Assembly: GCA_964544655.1 (NCBI GenBank)
Contig: CAZJCM010000005.1
Coordinates: 1-64,000, forward strand
DNA length: 64,000 nucleotides
Source: HyVt-443 sp964544655
GTDB lineage: Bacteria > Pseudomonadota > Gammaproteobacteria > Chromatiales > Chromatiaceae
Reading direction: 5' to 3'
Shown: positions 34,429-43,234 of the stretch, one piece after another
How the letters are laid out: every line of letters starts with the position of its first letter
Position numbering within the stretch: the first letter of the stretch is position 1
Notes under the pieces: model-generated
The model's input: the letters and a program-made list of their open reading frames with translations, nothing else
What the model was told of the DNA's origin: nothing
Databases searched by the model: none
Program-made: the position numbers and the translations under genes

Positions 34429-35658
34429 CTATCGGCCGGATATATACCTGGCCAGCGATGGCAGCTCCCCATCCAGCCCCAGGGCCCGGCGGGCCAGCAG
34501 ATTCTTCACCGGCGGCACCGCATTGGTCAGACGCAGACCCAGGTTTCGCAGCATACTGAGCGGTGGATTGTCATTACTGAACAGGCGCTTGAACAGATCC
34601 ATCAGGGCCAGCATCTCCATATCGGCGCTGCGTCGGGCCCGCTCGTAGCGGCGCAGGGTCTTCAGCTCCCCGGCACGGTGCCCCCTGCCCCGGGCCTCGA
34701 CCAGCACATCGACCAGGGTGGCGGCATCGAGGAAGCCCAGGTTTACCCCCTGACCCGCCAGGGGATGGATGCCGTGGGCGGCATCCCCCACCAGGGCCAA
34801 CCCAGGCTTTATGTAGTGATCCGCATTGCGCAGACGCAATGGGAACGCTCCCCTCGGGCCAACCCGGAGGATGCGTCCCAACATCTGCTCACTGGCCTCG
34901 GTCAGCTCGGCACAGAAGAGATCGTCATCAAGGGCCATCAGCCGTTTCGCCTCGACCAGGGAGGTGGACCAGACGATGGAGCAACGGCCATCGTCGATGG
35001 GCAGGAAGGCCAGCGGCCCGGTCGGCATGAAGCGCTGACGCGCCACCTCGGCATGATGCTGCTCCGGCCAGATGGTGGCGACGATGGCATGCTGATCATA
35101 GGCCCAGCCACTGGAGCTGATACCGGCCATTTCGCGCAATGGGGAGTGGGCGCCTTCAGCGCCGACGATCAAGCCGGCCAGGAGTGAGCGACCATCTTCC
35201 AGCACCAGCCTGGGGGCCTCCTGGTCCAGCTCCAGCGCAGCCACCTGACCGGGGCAGATCAGTTGCACCCCATTCGACTGCTGCAGCCGCTCCCACAGTG
35301 CCAGCCGGGTCACCCGGTTCTCCACGATATGGCCCAGATCCGGCTCCCCGATATCAGCCGCATCAAAACGGATACGGCCGCTGCCGGTGGCATCCCATAC
35401 CTCCATGCCGCGATAGGGGCTGACCCGCAACGCGGCCATACGCTCCCAGGCCTGGAGATTTTCCAGAATGCGCTGAGAGGCCCGGGTCAGGGCTGAGACA
35501 CGCAGATCCACTTCGTCTGCCGGCCATTCGACCTGTGGCGCCTGCAACTCGACCAGCGCAACCTGAAAGCCCCGCTGTGCGAGACCGCAGGCCAAAGCGC
35601 ACCCCACCATGCCGCCACCGGCAATCGCCACCTCACATTTCAGAACATCGTCAGTCAA
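34429..35658 (-). CDS. UbiI/UbiF-family FAD-dependent hydroxylase
   Basis: A 409-residue flavoprotein monooxygenase of ubiquinone biosynthesis. It has the N-terminal FAD motif GGGMVG, the RVSALTRAS segment that marks the UbiF/UbiI branch, GAEGAHSPLRE, and LVGDAAHGIHPLAGQGVNLG. It would hydroxylate a ring position of the polyprenylated quinone precursor. It overlaps the ubiH stop by 8 nt and ends 12 nt from the riboswitch promoter region. Whether it is UbiI (C5) or UbiF (C6) is not decided by sequence alone. Confidence 0.88.
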   Translation of the reverse strand: MTDDVLKCEVAIAGGGMVGCALACGLAQRGFQVALVELQAPQVEWPADEVDLRVSALTRASQRILENLQAWERMAALRVSPYRGMEVWDATGSGRIRFDAADIGEPDLGHIVENRVTRLALWERLQQSNGVQLICPGQVAALELDQEAPRLVLEDGRSLLAGLIVGAEGAHSPLREMAGISSSGWAYDQHAIVATIWPEQHHAEVARQRFMPTGPLAFLPIDDGRCSIVWSTSLVEAKRLMALDDDLFCAELTEASEQMLGRILRVGPRGAFPLRLRNADHYIKPGLALVGDAAHGIHPLAGQGVNLGFLDAATLVDVLVEARGRGHRAGELKTLRRYERARRSADMEMLALMDLFKRLFSNDNPPLSMLRNLGLRLTNAVPPVKNLLARRALGLDGELPSLARYISGR

Positions 35659-36880
35659 GATGCAGTCCTCGTGACAGTCGCGGCAGGCGGCCGTTGAGGC
35701 CCATGAACTGCCGCGTCAATAACCTCTTCGCCGGCGGCAACAGGTCCAGACCCAGCAACCCCAGATTCCGGGCGCAGCGCACCGGCAGCAGCGGATTGGT
35801 GAACAGGCGCACCAGGCCGTCGGTCATCAGGGCCACCGCCTGCTGGTCACGATGCCGCCAGCGGGCATAGTGTTCCAGCACCCCCATGGAGCCGATATCC
35901 CCATCCTGGTGAAATGCATCGTGCAGCAGATCGGCCAGCACTGCCACGTCACGGATGCCCAGGTTGAATCCCTGGCCGGTGATCGGATGGACGGCGTGGG
36001 CCGCATTGCCGATCAGGGCGACCCGGTGACGCACGTGCTCCTTGGCCCGAACCAGCTTCAACGGATAAGTGACGCGTGCCCCCGTCTTCTGGAAACGACC
36101 GAGGCGGTAACCAAAGCGCTCTTGCACCCGCTGCAGGAAGGCACTGTCATCCAGTGCCAGCACCTCTTCCACCATCTCGTCGGCCAGGGTCCAGACCATG
36201 CCGTAGCGCCCTTTCGTCAACGGCAGCATGGCCATCGGGCCGGCATCGGTGAAGCGTTCGAAGGCGGTGCCGTTCGGCGTTACGCCGGGGGTCAGGTTGC
36301 TGATCACGGCGGTCTGGCCATAGGCCCACGCATCAACCCCGATCCCCAACTGCTCACGAATAGCGGACCGCGTGCCGTCGGCGGCCACCAGCAGACGGCC
36401 GGAGAGGCTGCGGGACTCCTTGTCAGCCCCGACCAACAGATCCACTTCGACCGACTGCTCGGTAATGCGAAAACGCTCCAGGCTGGCAGGACAGAACAGG
36501 GTGACATTGGGCACCGCATCGAGCCCCTGCAGCAGCGCCTCGCCCAAGGCATGGCCGGTGGCCACGTAGCCCAGGGCATCGGCTTCCATCTCATCGGCCT
36601 CCAGGCGGGTGAAGCCGAAGTGCCCCCGATCGGAGACATGGATGTGCCGTATCGGCTCGGCCGCCGCCTGTAACCCTTCCCATACCCCGATCCCCTGCAG
36701 GATCAGCCTGCTGCCATAGGCCAGGGCGATGGCCCGGTCGTCGTAGCTGGGCTGGCGCACCGAGCCCAGGGGCCACGCCTCGACCACGGCGATCTGCAGG
36801 CCGCATCCGGCCAGCGCCCGGGCCAGGCTGGCACCGACCATGCCGCCGCCGATGATGATGATGTCGAAACGATCGTTCAT
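35651..36880 (-). CDS. ubiH: 2-octaprenyl-6-methoxyphenol hydroxylase
   Basis: A 409-residue FAD monooxygenase adding the C1 hydroxyl in ubiquinone synthesis. UbiH features are IIIGGGMVGASLA, the DDRAIALAYGS stretch, HVSDRGHFGFTRL and LIGNAAHAVHPITGQGFNLG. Its neighbours ygfB and pepP upstream and the second hydroxylase downstream reproduce the E. coli ygfB-pepP-ubiH-ubiI order, with a 180-bp gap to pepP. Confidence 0.94.
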   Translation of the reverse strand: MNDRFDIIIIGGGMVGASLARALAGCGLQIAVVEAWPLGSVRQPSYDDRAIALAYGSRLILQGIGVWEGLQAAAEPIRHIHVSDRGHFGFTRLEADEMEADALGYVATGHALGEALLQGLDAVPNVTLFCPASLERFRITEQSVEVDLLVGADKESRSLSGRLLVAADGTRSAIREQLGIGVDAWAYGQTAVISNLTPGVTPNGTAFERFTDAGPMAMLPLTKGRYGMVWTLADEMVEEVLALDDSAFLQRVQERFGYRLGRFQKTGARVTYPLKLVRAKEHVRHRVALIGNAAHAVHPITGQGFNLGIRDVAVLADLLHDAFHQDGDIGSMGVLEHYARWRHRDQQAVALMTDGLVRLFTNPLLPVRCARNLGLLGLDLLPPAKRLLTRQFMGLNGRLPRLSRGLHLD

Positions 36881-37061
36881 ACGTAACTACTCAGTAACCG
36901 TGGGCGCGGCGTCCCCGCCGCGATATGCTTCGATAGTGCAAGCACCAAGTTAATCCCGTCGTGGGGCTGTTGATCCCTGACGGGGATGGCGTGACTCCAC
37001 CCCCTCTTGGGTTCCGGATAGCCGCATCTTCGCGGCCTGGACTCCGCTTTCACAATCAATT

Positions 37062-38381
37062 TCAGGCCGACCTCGCCTTGGCCATCAACGCCTCGATCTC
37101 TTCCACTGTCTTCGGCACATCCTTGCTCAGCACATCACAGCCATCCTTGGTCACCACCACATCGTCCTCGATGCGGATGCCGATGTTCCACCATTTCTTC
37201 GCCACCCCTTTGCTGCCGGCGGGTATGTAGAGTCCCGGCTCGATGGTCAACACCATGCCCGGCTCCAGCAGCCGCCAGGTGCCGTCTATCTTGTAATCGC
37301 CCACATCGTGGACGTCCATCCCCAGCCAATGGCCGGTGCGATGCATGTAGAACCGCTTGTAGTCGCCGTTCTTGATCAGGGTCGGCACCCGCCCCTTGAG
37401 CAGCCCCAGCTCCACCAGCCCCTTGCAGATCACCCGCACCGCGGCCATGTGCGGATCGTCCCAATGGTTTCCCGGCTTCACCTCCTTGATCGCCGCCAGC
37501 TGCGCCTTCAGCACCAGCTCGTAGAGGGCCCGCTGGGCGGCGCTGAAGCGGCCGTTGACGGGAAAGGTGCGGGTGATGTCGGAGGCGTACCACTCCAGCT
37601 CGCAACCGGCATCGATCAGCACCAGATCACCATCCTTGAGCGAGTCCCGGTTCTCGATGTAATGCAGCACGCAGGCGTTGCCACCACCACCGACGATCGG
37701 CGTATAGGCCTGATGCCGGGCACCGGCCAAGTTGCAGGCGTAAAGAAACTCTGCCTCCAGCTGCCACTCCTTCATGCCCGGCCGGCAGCACCGCATCAGC
37801 TGCTTGTGGGCGGCGGCGGAGATCTTTGCCGCGTCCCGCATCAGCTTGATCTCCGAACGGCTCTTGTACAGCCGCATGTCGTGCATGTAGTGGTCCAGGG
37901 CGATGAATTCGAGGGGTCCCTGGATGCCGGCCCGCCCCTTGGCGCGGATACCGCTGATCCATTCCGACATGCGCCGGTCCAGATCCGGGTTGCAACCCAT
38001 GGCATAGTAGACCCGCTCACACTGCTCCAGCATGCGGGGAAGGATGTCATCCAGATCGCCGATCGGAAAGGAGTCATCGGCACCGTACTCCGCCTTTGCC
38101 CCCTCCTGCCCGGCCCGGGCACCATCCCACATCTCCTTCTCCGGATGGCGTTCACGACAGAAGAGCACATACTCCGCCTGCTTCCGTCCGGGAATCAGCA
38201 CCGCGACCGCCTCGGGCTCGGCAAAGCCGGTCAAATAGAAAAAATCGCTGTCCGGGCGATAGGGATACTCCACATCCCGATTGCGCCGGGCGATGGGCGC
38301 CGTGGGCAGGATGGCGATGCTGCCCGGCCCCATCATCCGCATCAACTGGCGTCGGCGGCGCTTGAACTCGTGGGGAGTCAT
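37062..38381 (-). CDS. pepP: Xaa-Pro aminopeptidase
   Basis: A 439-residue metallopeptidase removing N-terminal residues before proline (E. coli PepP: 441). The pita-bread metal ligands are visible: DAGCELEWYASDITRTF (two Asp), HRTGHWLGMDVHD (His), TIEPGLYIP (Glu) and IRIEDDVVV (Glu). The N-terminal aminopeptidase P domain begins MTPHEFKRRRRQLM. The start overlaps the ygfB stop by 4 nt. Confidence 0.95.
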   Translation of the reverse strand: MTPHEFKRRRRQLMRMMGPGSIAILPTAPIARRNRDVEYPYRPDSDFFYLTGFAEPEAVAVLIPGRKQAEYVLFCRERHPEKEMWDGARAGQEGAKAEYGADDSFPIGDLDDILPRMLEQCERVYYAMGCNPDLDRRMSEWISGIRAKGRAGIQGPLEFIALDHYMHDMRLYKSRSEIKLMRDAAKISAAAHKQLMRCCRPGMKEWQLEAEFLYACNLAGARHQAYTPIVGGGGNACVLHYIENRDSLKDGDLVLIDAGCELEWYASDITRTFPVNGRFSAAQRALYELVLKAQLAAIKEVKPGNHWDDPHMAAVRVICKGLVELGLLKGRVPTLIKNGDYKRFYMHRTGHWLGMDVHDVGDYKIDGTWRLLEPGMVLTIEPGLYIPAGSKGVAKKWWNIGIRIEDDVVVTKDGCDVLSKDVPKTVEEIEALMAKARSA

Positions 38382-38944
38382 GAGCGGGCGGTCTCATCCG
38401 GAACCAGGTCGTCATGGACCATCATGGCCGCAACCCAGAGGAACTCGCTCACCTGCATAAGGGCGTCCTCGCTCTCTTCTTCATCATCCTCTTCATCCGT
38501 CAGTGCATCCAGATCCAGGCGGGTGATCTCACTGAACGCCTGCAGCGCCTCCTGGGTATGCTCCGACAGCGCCTCCTCCAGGGCGACCCCGGCCAGGCCG
38601 ATGCCATAGAGAAAACCCTCACTCCAGTCGCGTACCGCAGCCGCCCGCACCGGCAACGGCTTGTCATCCTCCGGCAGCAGGGGGGAAAACCCGAGCCCGG
38701 GACCCTCGATCGCCTCCCGGGTCTCTCCGTAGAGCAGGCTCAACAGTTGGCGGCACTCGTTCACCAGCAGATCATCATCATCCCTGCCGGCAAACAGTTC
38801 ATTGAGCCAGACCTCTCCGGCATCCTGATGGCCAGCGCACAGCAGACCACACATTACGCCATGGATCTCCGCGCCGCTCATCTCCAGATCCGCCGATGCC
38901 AACTGGCGTTCCACCCGCTCATGTTCTACCACTGGTCCTGACAT
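38378..38944 (-). CDS. ygfB: UPF0149 / YgfB-YecA family protein
   Basis: A 188-residue acidic protein of the YgfB family. Typical segments are MSGAEIHGVMCGLLCAG and a C-terminal acidic run DEEDDEEESED followed by SEFLWVAAMMVHDDL. In Pseudomonas, YgfB dampens AlpA-driven beta-lactamase expression; whether that holds here is unknown. It is the first gene of ygfB-pepP-ubiH, and its promoter region is occupied by the MITE at 39043-39215. Confidence 0.9.
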   Translation of the reverse strand: MSGPVVEHERVERQLASADLEMSGAEIHGVMCGLLCAGHQDAGEVWLNELFAGRDDDDLLVNECRQLLSLLYGETREAIEGPGLGFSPLLPEDDKPLPVRAAAVRDWSEGFLYGIGLAGVALEEALSEHTQEALQAFSEITRLDLDALTDEEDDEEESEDALMQVSEFLWVAAMMVHDDLVPDETARS

Positions 38945-39042
38945 GCCCCTGAGCTCTCCATCATTTTGTCACTGTTCGAATTCAGCACGGGTCGAATCGA
39001 CGGCAAACCCCCGGCGACGGCCCGCTATAGCCAAGAAAGATC

Positions 39043-39215
39043 GTAACTGTTCAGCACCGCCATGATTCGTCCGAATAGCCCATGATACTGGGCGTTTCTT
39101 CCAGAAAACGCTATAAATACATCCCGTTATGCTTGACGACGGCATCCATGCCGCCGACATTTCTTCCGGAAACACCCAGTATCAGGGTCGAACTCGAAAA
39201 GCGCTGAATAGTTAC
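39043..39215. mobile_element. MITE with IS66-like termini and 8-bp target duplication
   Basis: A 173-bp element bounded by near-perfect 13-bp terminal inverted repeats GTAACTGTTCAGC (39043-39055) and GCTGAATAGTTAC (39203-39215). It is flanked by an exact 8-bp direct repeat GAAAGATC (39035-39042 and 39216-39223). GTAA ends and 8-bp duplications are the IS66-family pattern. A second nested 15-bp inverted repeat (GATACTGGGCGTTTC at 39084-39098, its complement with one mismatch at 39169-39183) and a central hairpin GGCATCCATGCC lie inside. No transposase is encoded. It sits in the ygfB/zapA intergenic space. Confidence 0.88.
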
Positions 39216-39279
39216 GAAAGATCATAACATGGGGCAGATACCGTTGACCCTTGGCATGGTGCACTCTATATTGGCCGGC

Positions 39280-39513
39280 ATGAGCCACGAAGAGCAAACA
39301 GACAGCGTGGAACGGGACCTCAAAGGACTGGAGGTGCGGTTGGAAGCGCTGATTCGCACCGTTACCAGATTGAAAGAGGAAAACACTGCCTTGCGCGCGA
39401 GGCAGGAGGATCTGATTGCCGAGCGCGCCAGCCTGATCGACAAGACGGAACAGGCAAAGAGCCGCGTGGAATCCATGATCACCCGCCTCAAGTCCATGGA
39501 AATCAACCTGTGA
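39280..39513 (+). CDS. ZapB-like short coiled-coil protein (TIGR02449 type)
   Basis: A 77-residue protein that is almost entirely a coiled coil (LEVRLEALIRTVTRLKEENT, then ALRARQEDLIAERASLIDK). It matches the small TIGR02449 family found directly before zapA in gammaproteobacteria and is probably a cell-division accessory. I chose MSHEEQTDSV at 39280; the open frame starts at 39229, just outside the MITE target duplication. Its stop overlaps the zapA start as GTGA. Confidence 0.82.
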   Translation: MSHEEQTDSVERDLKGLEVRLEALIRTVTRLKEENTALRARQEDLIAERASLIDKTEQAKSRVESMITRLKSMEINL

Positions 39514-39812
39514 AAGAGCCCAGCATCCCGGTAGTGGTCCACATACTGGACAAAGAGTACCGCGTCGCCTGCCAACGGGGCGAGGAGCAGGCCCTGCTCA
39601 GTTCGGCACGCTTCGTCGATCAGAAGATGCGGGAGATAAAATCCGCCGGCAAGGTGATCGGCACCGACCGCATCGCCGTGATGACCGCCCTGAACCTGGC
39701 CCATGAGTTACTGGAACAGAAAAACCACAAGAATGACGACACCAAGGCAATCAGTGATCGTCTGCATGCCATGCAAGAGAAGATAGATCTTGCGTTGAAT
39801 CAAACTAATTAG
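39510..39812 (+). CDS. zapA: Cell division protein ZapA
   Basis: A 100-residue protein that bundles FtsZ filaments at the division ring. It has the N-terminal VVVHILDKEYRVACQRGEEQALLSSARFVDQKM domain pattern, then a C-terminal coiled coil for dimer formation. The start is GTG, overlapping the previous stop. 6S RNA and fau follow, the conserved zapA-ssrS-fau order. Confidence 0.93.
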   Translation: MKEPSIPVVVHILDKEYRVACQRGEEQALLSSARFVDQKMREIKSAGKVIGTDRIAVMTALNLAHELLEQKNHKNDDTKAISDRLHAMQEKIDLALNQTN

Positions 39813-39819
39813 CTGGAAC

Positions 39820-39848
39820 TTTCCGCCATTTCGGTTTAGCCTTATACC
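39820..39848 (+). promoter_or_regulatory. Possible promoter of 6S RNA
   Basis: TTTCCG (39820-39825) and TTATAC (39843-39848) with a 17-nt spacer lie just before the 6S RNA 5' end. The -35 matches poorly (three of six bases), so this is a position-based suggestion. Confidence 0.35.
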
Positions 39849-39851
39849 CAT

Positions 39852-40038
39852 GGCGTCCCCTGCAGTGTTCGTAAGCAGACCGGGTATTTTCTTGAGCCTA
39901 ATTCATACCCCGGGGACATAAAGCAGACACCGGTGTGCATGTCCGTCTCGAGCGGAAAGCCTGACGTGTCACTGTTGTCCCCACTTGAACCTACTGGTTC
40001 AAGAACGAAAGTCGGCGACGGCACAGGTGGAGGACGCC
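39852..40038 (+). ncRNA. ssrS: 6S RNA
   Basis: About 187 nt (E. coli 184 nt). The ends pair as GGCGTCC (39852-39858) with GGACGCC (40032-40038), followed by a T-rich run. Inside are the conserved stretches GTTCGTAAGCAGACCGGG, TTGAGCC..AATTCATACC, GTCCGTCTCGAGCGGAAAGCC and TTGAACC..GGTTCAAG near the 3' end. 6S RNA mimics an open promoter and sequesters sigma-70 RNA polymerase in stationary phase. The zapA-ssrS-fau position supports the call. Confidence 0.93.
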
Positions 40039-40060
40039 TCTTTTCTTCTCTCCTTCGCAG

Positions 40061-40660
40061 ATGCTGAAAAACCCCATCGATATTCGTCGTGTCGCCCGCA
40101 ACAGACGGCGCGCCCTCTCCAGTCACGAGCAGCGCGACCACGCAGTGGCTGCGGCCGCTATACTGCGGCGCTCATCCCTGTTTCTGCATTGCCGGCGTAT
40201 CGCCTTATATCTCGCCAACGACGGCGAGCTCGATCCAACCCCCCTGGCCCGGATCGCCAGGGCAGCGGGCAAACGGCTCTACCTGCCGGTATTGCGGCCG
40301 CTACCCCGGCAGGCCTTGTGGTTCGCTGAATACCCATCCTCGGGAAAACTTCGGGCCAACCGCTACGGCATCATGGAGCCCGACATCAGACACCACCCCA
40401 TTACACCACCCTGGGGGCTGGACCTGATACTACTGCCCCTGGTCGCCTTCGATGACCAAGGCACGCGACTGGGCATGGGCGGGGGCTTCTATGACCGCAC
40501 CCTGGCCTATCGGCAACATCGCCGGTACTGGCACAAACCGCGCCTGATCGGCCTGGCCCACGATTGCCAACGCTATCACCGGCTGCCATCCCAACCCTGG
40601 GATGTCCCCCTCGATGGCATCCTCACCGAAACCGGACTGCGGCCGTTCCGTTCAGGATGA
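40061..40660 (+). CDS. fau: 5-formyltetrahydrofolate cyclo-ligase
   Basis: A 199-residue enzyme recycling 5-formyl-THF to 5,10-methenyl-THF. It has the ATP-binding LLPLVAFDDQGTRLGMGGGFYDRTLA motif and N-terminal RRVARNRRRALSSHEQ. As in E. coli it is downstream of 6S RNA. It converges with ilvA, overlapping it by 9 bp. Confidence 0.93.
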   Translation: MLKNPIDIRRVARNRRRALSSHEQRDHAVAAAAILRRSSLFLHCRRIALYLANDGELDPTPLARIARAAGKRLYLPVLRPLPRQALWFAEYPSSGKLRANRYGIMEPDIRHHPITPPWGLDLILLPLVAFDDQGTRLGMGGGFYDRTLAYRQHRRYWHKPRLIGLAHDCQRYHRLPSQPWDVPLDGILTETGLRPFRSG

Positions 40661-42199
40661 CGCGCTGCCGGCCGGGCAGTCGCCGCCGCAGGCGAACAGA
40701 TGATAGGCGGGATTGTCCGTCTCCTCCTCCCAGGCGTAACCCGACTCCTTGAGAAAACGGGTGAAGACCTTCTTTTCCCCGCTCTGGATCTGGATGCCCA
40801 TCAGCACGCGGCCGTATGCCGCACCATGGTTTCGATAGTGGAACAGGCTGATATTCCAGCGCTTGCCCATTTCCGAAAGAAAGGAGGAGAGGGCGCCCGG
40901 CCGTTCAGGAAACTGGAAGCGAAACAGGGCCTCATCCCTGACCCCTGGCGCATGACCACCCACCATATAGCGGATATGCAGCTTGGCGGTCTCATTGTCC
41001 GTAAGATCAACCACCGAGTAGCCTTTCTCATCCAGCAGTTCGATCAGCTGCTCCCGCTCCCTGTCACCTTCATTCAGCTCCACGCCAACGAACACATGGG
41101 CACGCCGGGCGTCGGCGTAACGGTAATTGAATTCAGTGACACTACGACGGCCAAGAACCCGACAGAAGCGGAGAAAACTCCCCGGCTCTTCCGGGATCTC
41201 GACCGCCAGCAAGGCCTCGCGCTGTTCACCCAGCTCAGACCGTTCCGCCACATGGCGCAAGCGGTCGAAATTGATATTGGCTCCGCTATCGATGGCAATC
41301 AGACTTTCATCCTGCACGCCCTCCCGGGCCACATACTTTTTCATTCCGGCCACAGACAGGGCACCGGCGGGCTCCGCCACCGTTCTCGTCTCATCGAACA
41401 CATCCTTGATCGCCGCGCAGATCTCATCGGTGCTGACCAGAATCACTTCATCGACCACCTGCTTGGCCAGACGAAAGGTCTCCTTGCCGATCTGACGCAC
41501 CGCCACTCCGTCGGCAAAGATCCCCACCTGTTTCAGATTGACCCGCCGGCCCGCTTCCAGCGCGCGATACAGGGTCGCGGCATCTTCCGGTTCCACGCCG
41601 ATCACCCGGACCTGAGGAAACAGATATTTCACATAGGAACCGATACCGGCAATCAGGCCTCCACCGCCGACGGGGATGAAAATGGCCTGTGGCGGCCCGG
41701 GATGTTGACGCAATATCTCCATGCCGATGGTCCCCTGCCCGGCGATCACCTCAGGGTCGTCGAAGGGATGAATGAAGGTCATGCCTTTTTCTTCGGCCAA
41801 CTGCAGCGAGTGGGCATAGGCCTCATCGTAGGAGTCGCCACGCAGGACCGCCTTGGCGCCGAGGCTGCGCACCGACTCCACCTTGATGGGCGGTGTCGTC
41901 TTCGGCATCACGATCAGCGCCTTGATGCCCAGCCGCCGGGCGGACAGGGCGACGCCCTGGGCATGATTGCCGGCAGAGGCGGCAATCACCCCCTGCGCCC
42001 GCTCCTCTGCAGAAAGAGTGCGCATCCGATTGTAGGCGCCTCGCAACTTGAAGGAGAACACCGGCTGCAGGTCCTCCCGCTTCAGAAACACCTGATTATT
42101 CAACCTACGGGAGAGCCGCGGGGCCGGATCCAGGGGCGTTTCCCGGGCCACCTCATAGACCTGGGCACGAAGAATTCTTTCTATGTATGACTGTGGCAT
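40652..42199 (-). CDS. ilvA: Threonine deaminase, biosynthetic
   Basis: A 515-residue PLP enzyme converting threonine to 2-oxobutyrate, the first step to isoleucine. The PLP lysine is in SFKLRGAYNRM (about residue 49); the PLP-phosphate loop is PVGGGGLIAG. Two C-terminal ACT-like regulatory domains (about residues 325-510) identify the biosynthetic, isoleucine-inhibited form. Divergent from rpiA. Confidence 0.96.
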   Translation of the reverse strand: MPQSYIERILRAQVYEVARETPLDPAPRLSRRLNNQVFLKREDLQPVFSFKLRGAYNRMRTLSAEERAQGVIAASAGNHAQGVALSARRLGIKALIVMPKTTPPIKVESVRSLGAKAVLRGDSYDEAYAHSLQLAEEKGMTFIHPFDDPEVIAGQGTIGMEILRQHPGPPQAIFIPVGGGGLIAGIGSYVKYLFPQVRVIGVEPEDAATLYRALEAGRRVNLKQVGIFADGVAVRQIGKETFRLAKQVVDEVILVSTDEICAAIKDVFDETRTVAEPAGALSVAGMKKYVAREGVQDESLIAIDSGANINFDRLRHVAERSELGEQREALLAVEIPEEPGSFLRFCRVLGRRSVTEFNYRYADARRAHVFVGVELNEGDREREQLIELLDEKGYSVVDLTDNETAKLHIRYMVGGHAPGVRDEALFRFQFPERPGALSSFLSEMGKRWNISLFHYRNHGAAYGRVLMGIQIQSGEKKVFTRFLKESGYAWEEETDNPAYHLFACGGDCPAGSASS

Positions 42200-42288
42200 G
42201 GGTACCTTTGGCCTGAGGGGGCAGCGAAATGACTTTCAACCGACTGAACGCTATCATAAACCGATTATATCAGCAGCAGGAGATGACA

Positions 42289-42945
42289 ATGTCCCAGGAC
42301 GATCTGAAGCGCATGGCGGCCGCAGCGGCCATAGAATATGTAACCGGCGGCATCATCGGTGTCGGCACCGGCTCCACCGTCAACCACTTCATCGACCTGC
42401 TGGCTGAGATAAAACACAAGATCGACGGCGCCGTCTCCAGCTCCGAGGTCTCAACCGAACGCATGCGCGCCCACGGCATCGAGGTGTTCGATCTCAACGC
42501 CACCGGTGAGCTCGAGCTGTATGTGGACGGGGCCGACGAGTCCACCCGCCATCTGCACCTGATCAAGGGCGGCGGCGGCGCGCTGACCAGGGAGAAGATC
42601 GTGGCCGGCGCCAGCCGCAAATTCGTCTGTATCGCCGACGAGAGCAAATTGGTGGACGTATTGGGCGAATTCCCCCTGCCGATCGAAGTGATCCCCATGG
42701 CCCGCAGCCATGTGGCCCGGCAACTGGTGAAACTGGGTGGCACCCCGGTCTGGCGGGAGGGGTTTATCACCGACAACGGCAACATCATCCTCGATGTGCA
42801 CAATCTGCGGATCATGGAACCAACAGTGGTGGAACAGCAGATCAACAACATCGCCGGCGTGGTCACCACCGGCATCTTCGCCATCCGGCCGGCGGATGTG
42901 CTGATCCTCGGCAGTGAGGATGGAGTGAAGACGATCAAGCCCTAG
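42289..42945 (+). CDS. rpiA: Ribose-5-phosphate isomerase A
   Basis: A 218-residue enzyme (E. coli 219) interconverting ribose 5-phosphate and ribulose 5-phosphate. The motifs VGTGSTVNHFID, DGADES and KGGGGALTREK are intact. The start MSQDDLK follows AGGAG by 6 nt and aligns with the E. coli N-terminus; an ATG at 42283 and a 20-codon extension are less likely. Confidence 0.96.
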   Translation: MSQDDLKRMAAAAAIEYVTGGIIGVGTGSTVNHFIDLLAEIKHKIDGAVSSSEVSTERMRAHGIEVFDLNATGELELYVDGADESTRHLHLIKGGGGALTREKIVAGASRKFVCIADESKLVDVLGEFPLPIEVIPMARSHVARQLVKLGGTPVWREGFITDNGNIILDVHNLRIMEPTVVEQQINNIAGVVTTGIFAIRPADVLILGSEDGVKTIKP

Positions 42946-43100
42946 CATGAAGGGCACATATCGGCATGGCGCGAAGCCGCCAGCCGTAAGGCGTGTCTGG
43001 CAGGGAATGGCATACCTTTTTCAAGGGACGCAATGTAGCAGATGATGGCATCTCCCACGCCAAAGGGATGTGAGTCAGGCGGGGCAACTGGTCTTCGTAT

Positions 43101-43208
43101 ATGGCCCCTGCTTTCTCCTCTCGGTGGCGTCTGCGGCCTGGATGGCCGCAGTCGAGCCCCCAGGGATGGGTTTACGGCGTCCACCTGGAGGGGGAAGCAG
43201 GGGGCCAT
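43101..43208. repeat. Long palindromic extragenic element
   Basis: Arms ATGGCCCCTGCTTTCTCCTC (43101-43120) and GAGGGGGAAGCAGGGGGCCAT (43188-43208) pair with one bulge. Inside is a hairpin TGCGGCC/GGCCGCA (43132-43150), and at 43160-43182 a 23-bp stretch whose complement recurs at 58010-58032 with two differences. It lies between the convergent rpiA and livF ends and could act as a transcription-ending structure for both. Confidence 0.65.
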
Positions 43209-43234
43209 TTCGCTCGCCCCCTCAACCTGACCCC

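Noticed and set aside
36881..37061. GTAACTACTCAG near 36884, similar to the MITE end at 39043
   Set aside because: Only one end is seen; there is no matching inverted partner within the gap and no 8-bp duplication, so a chance or very decayed copy cannot be told apart. The CGCGGCG/CGCCGCG hairpin nearby is GC-rich noise at this composition.
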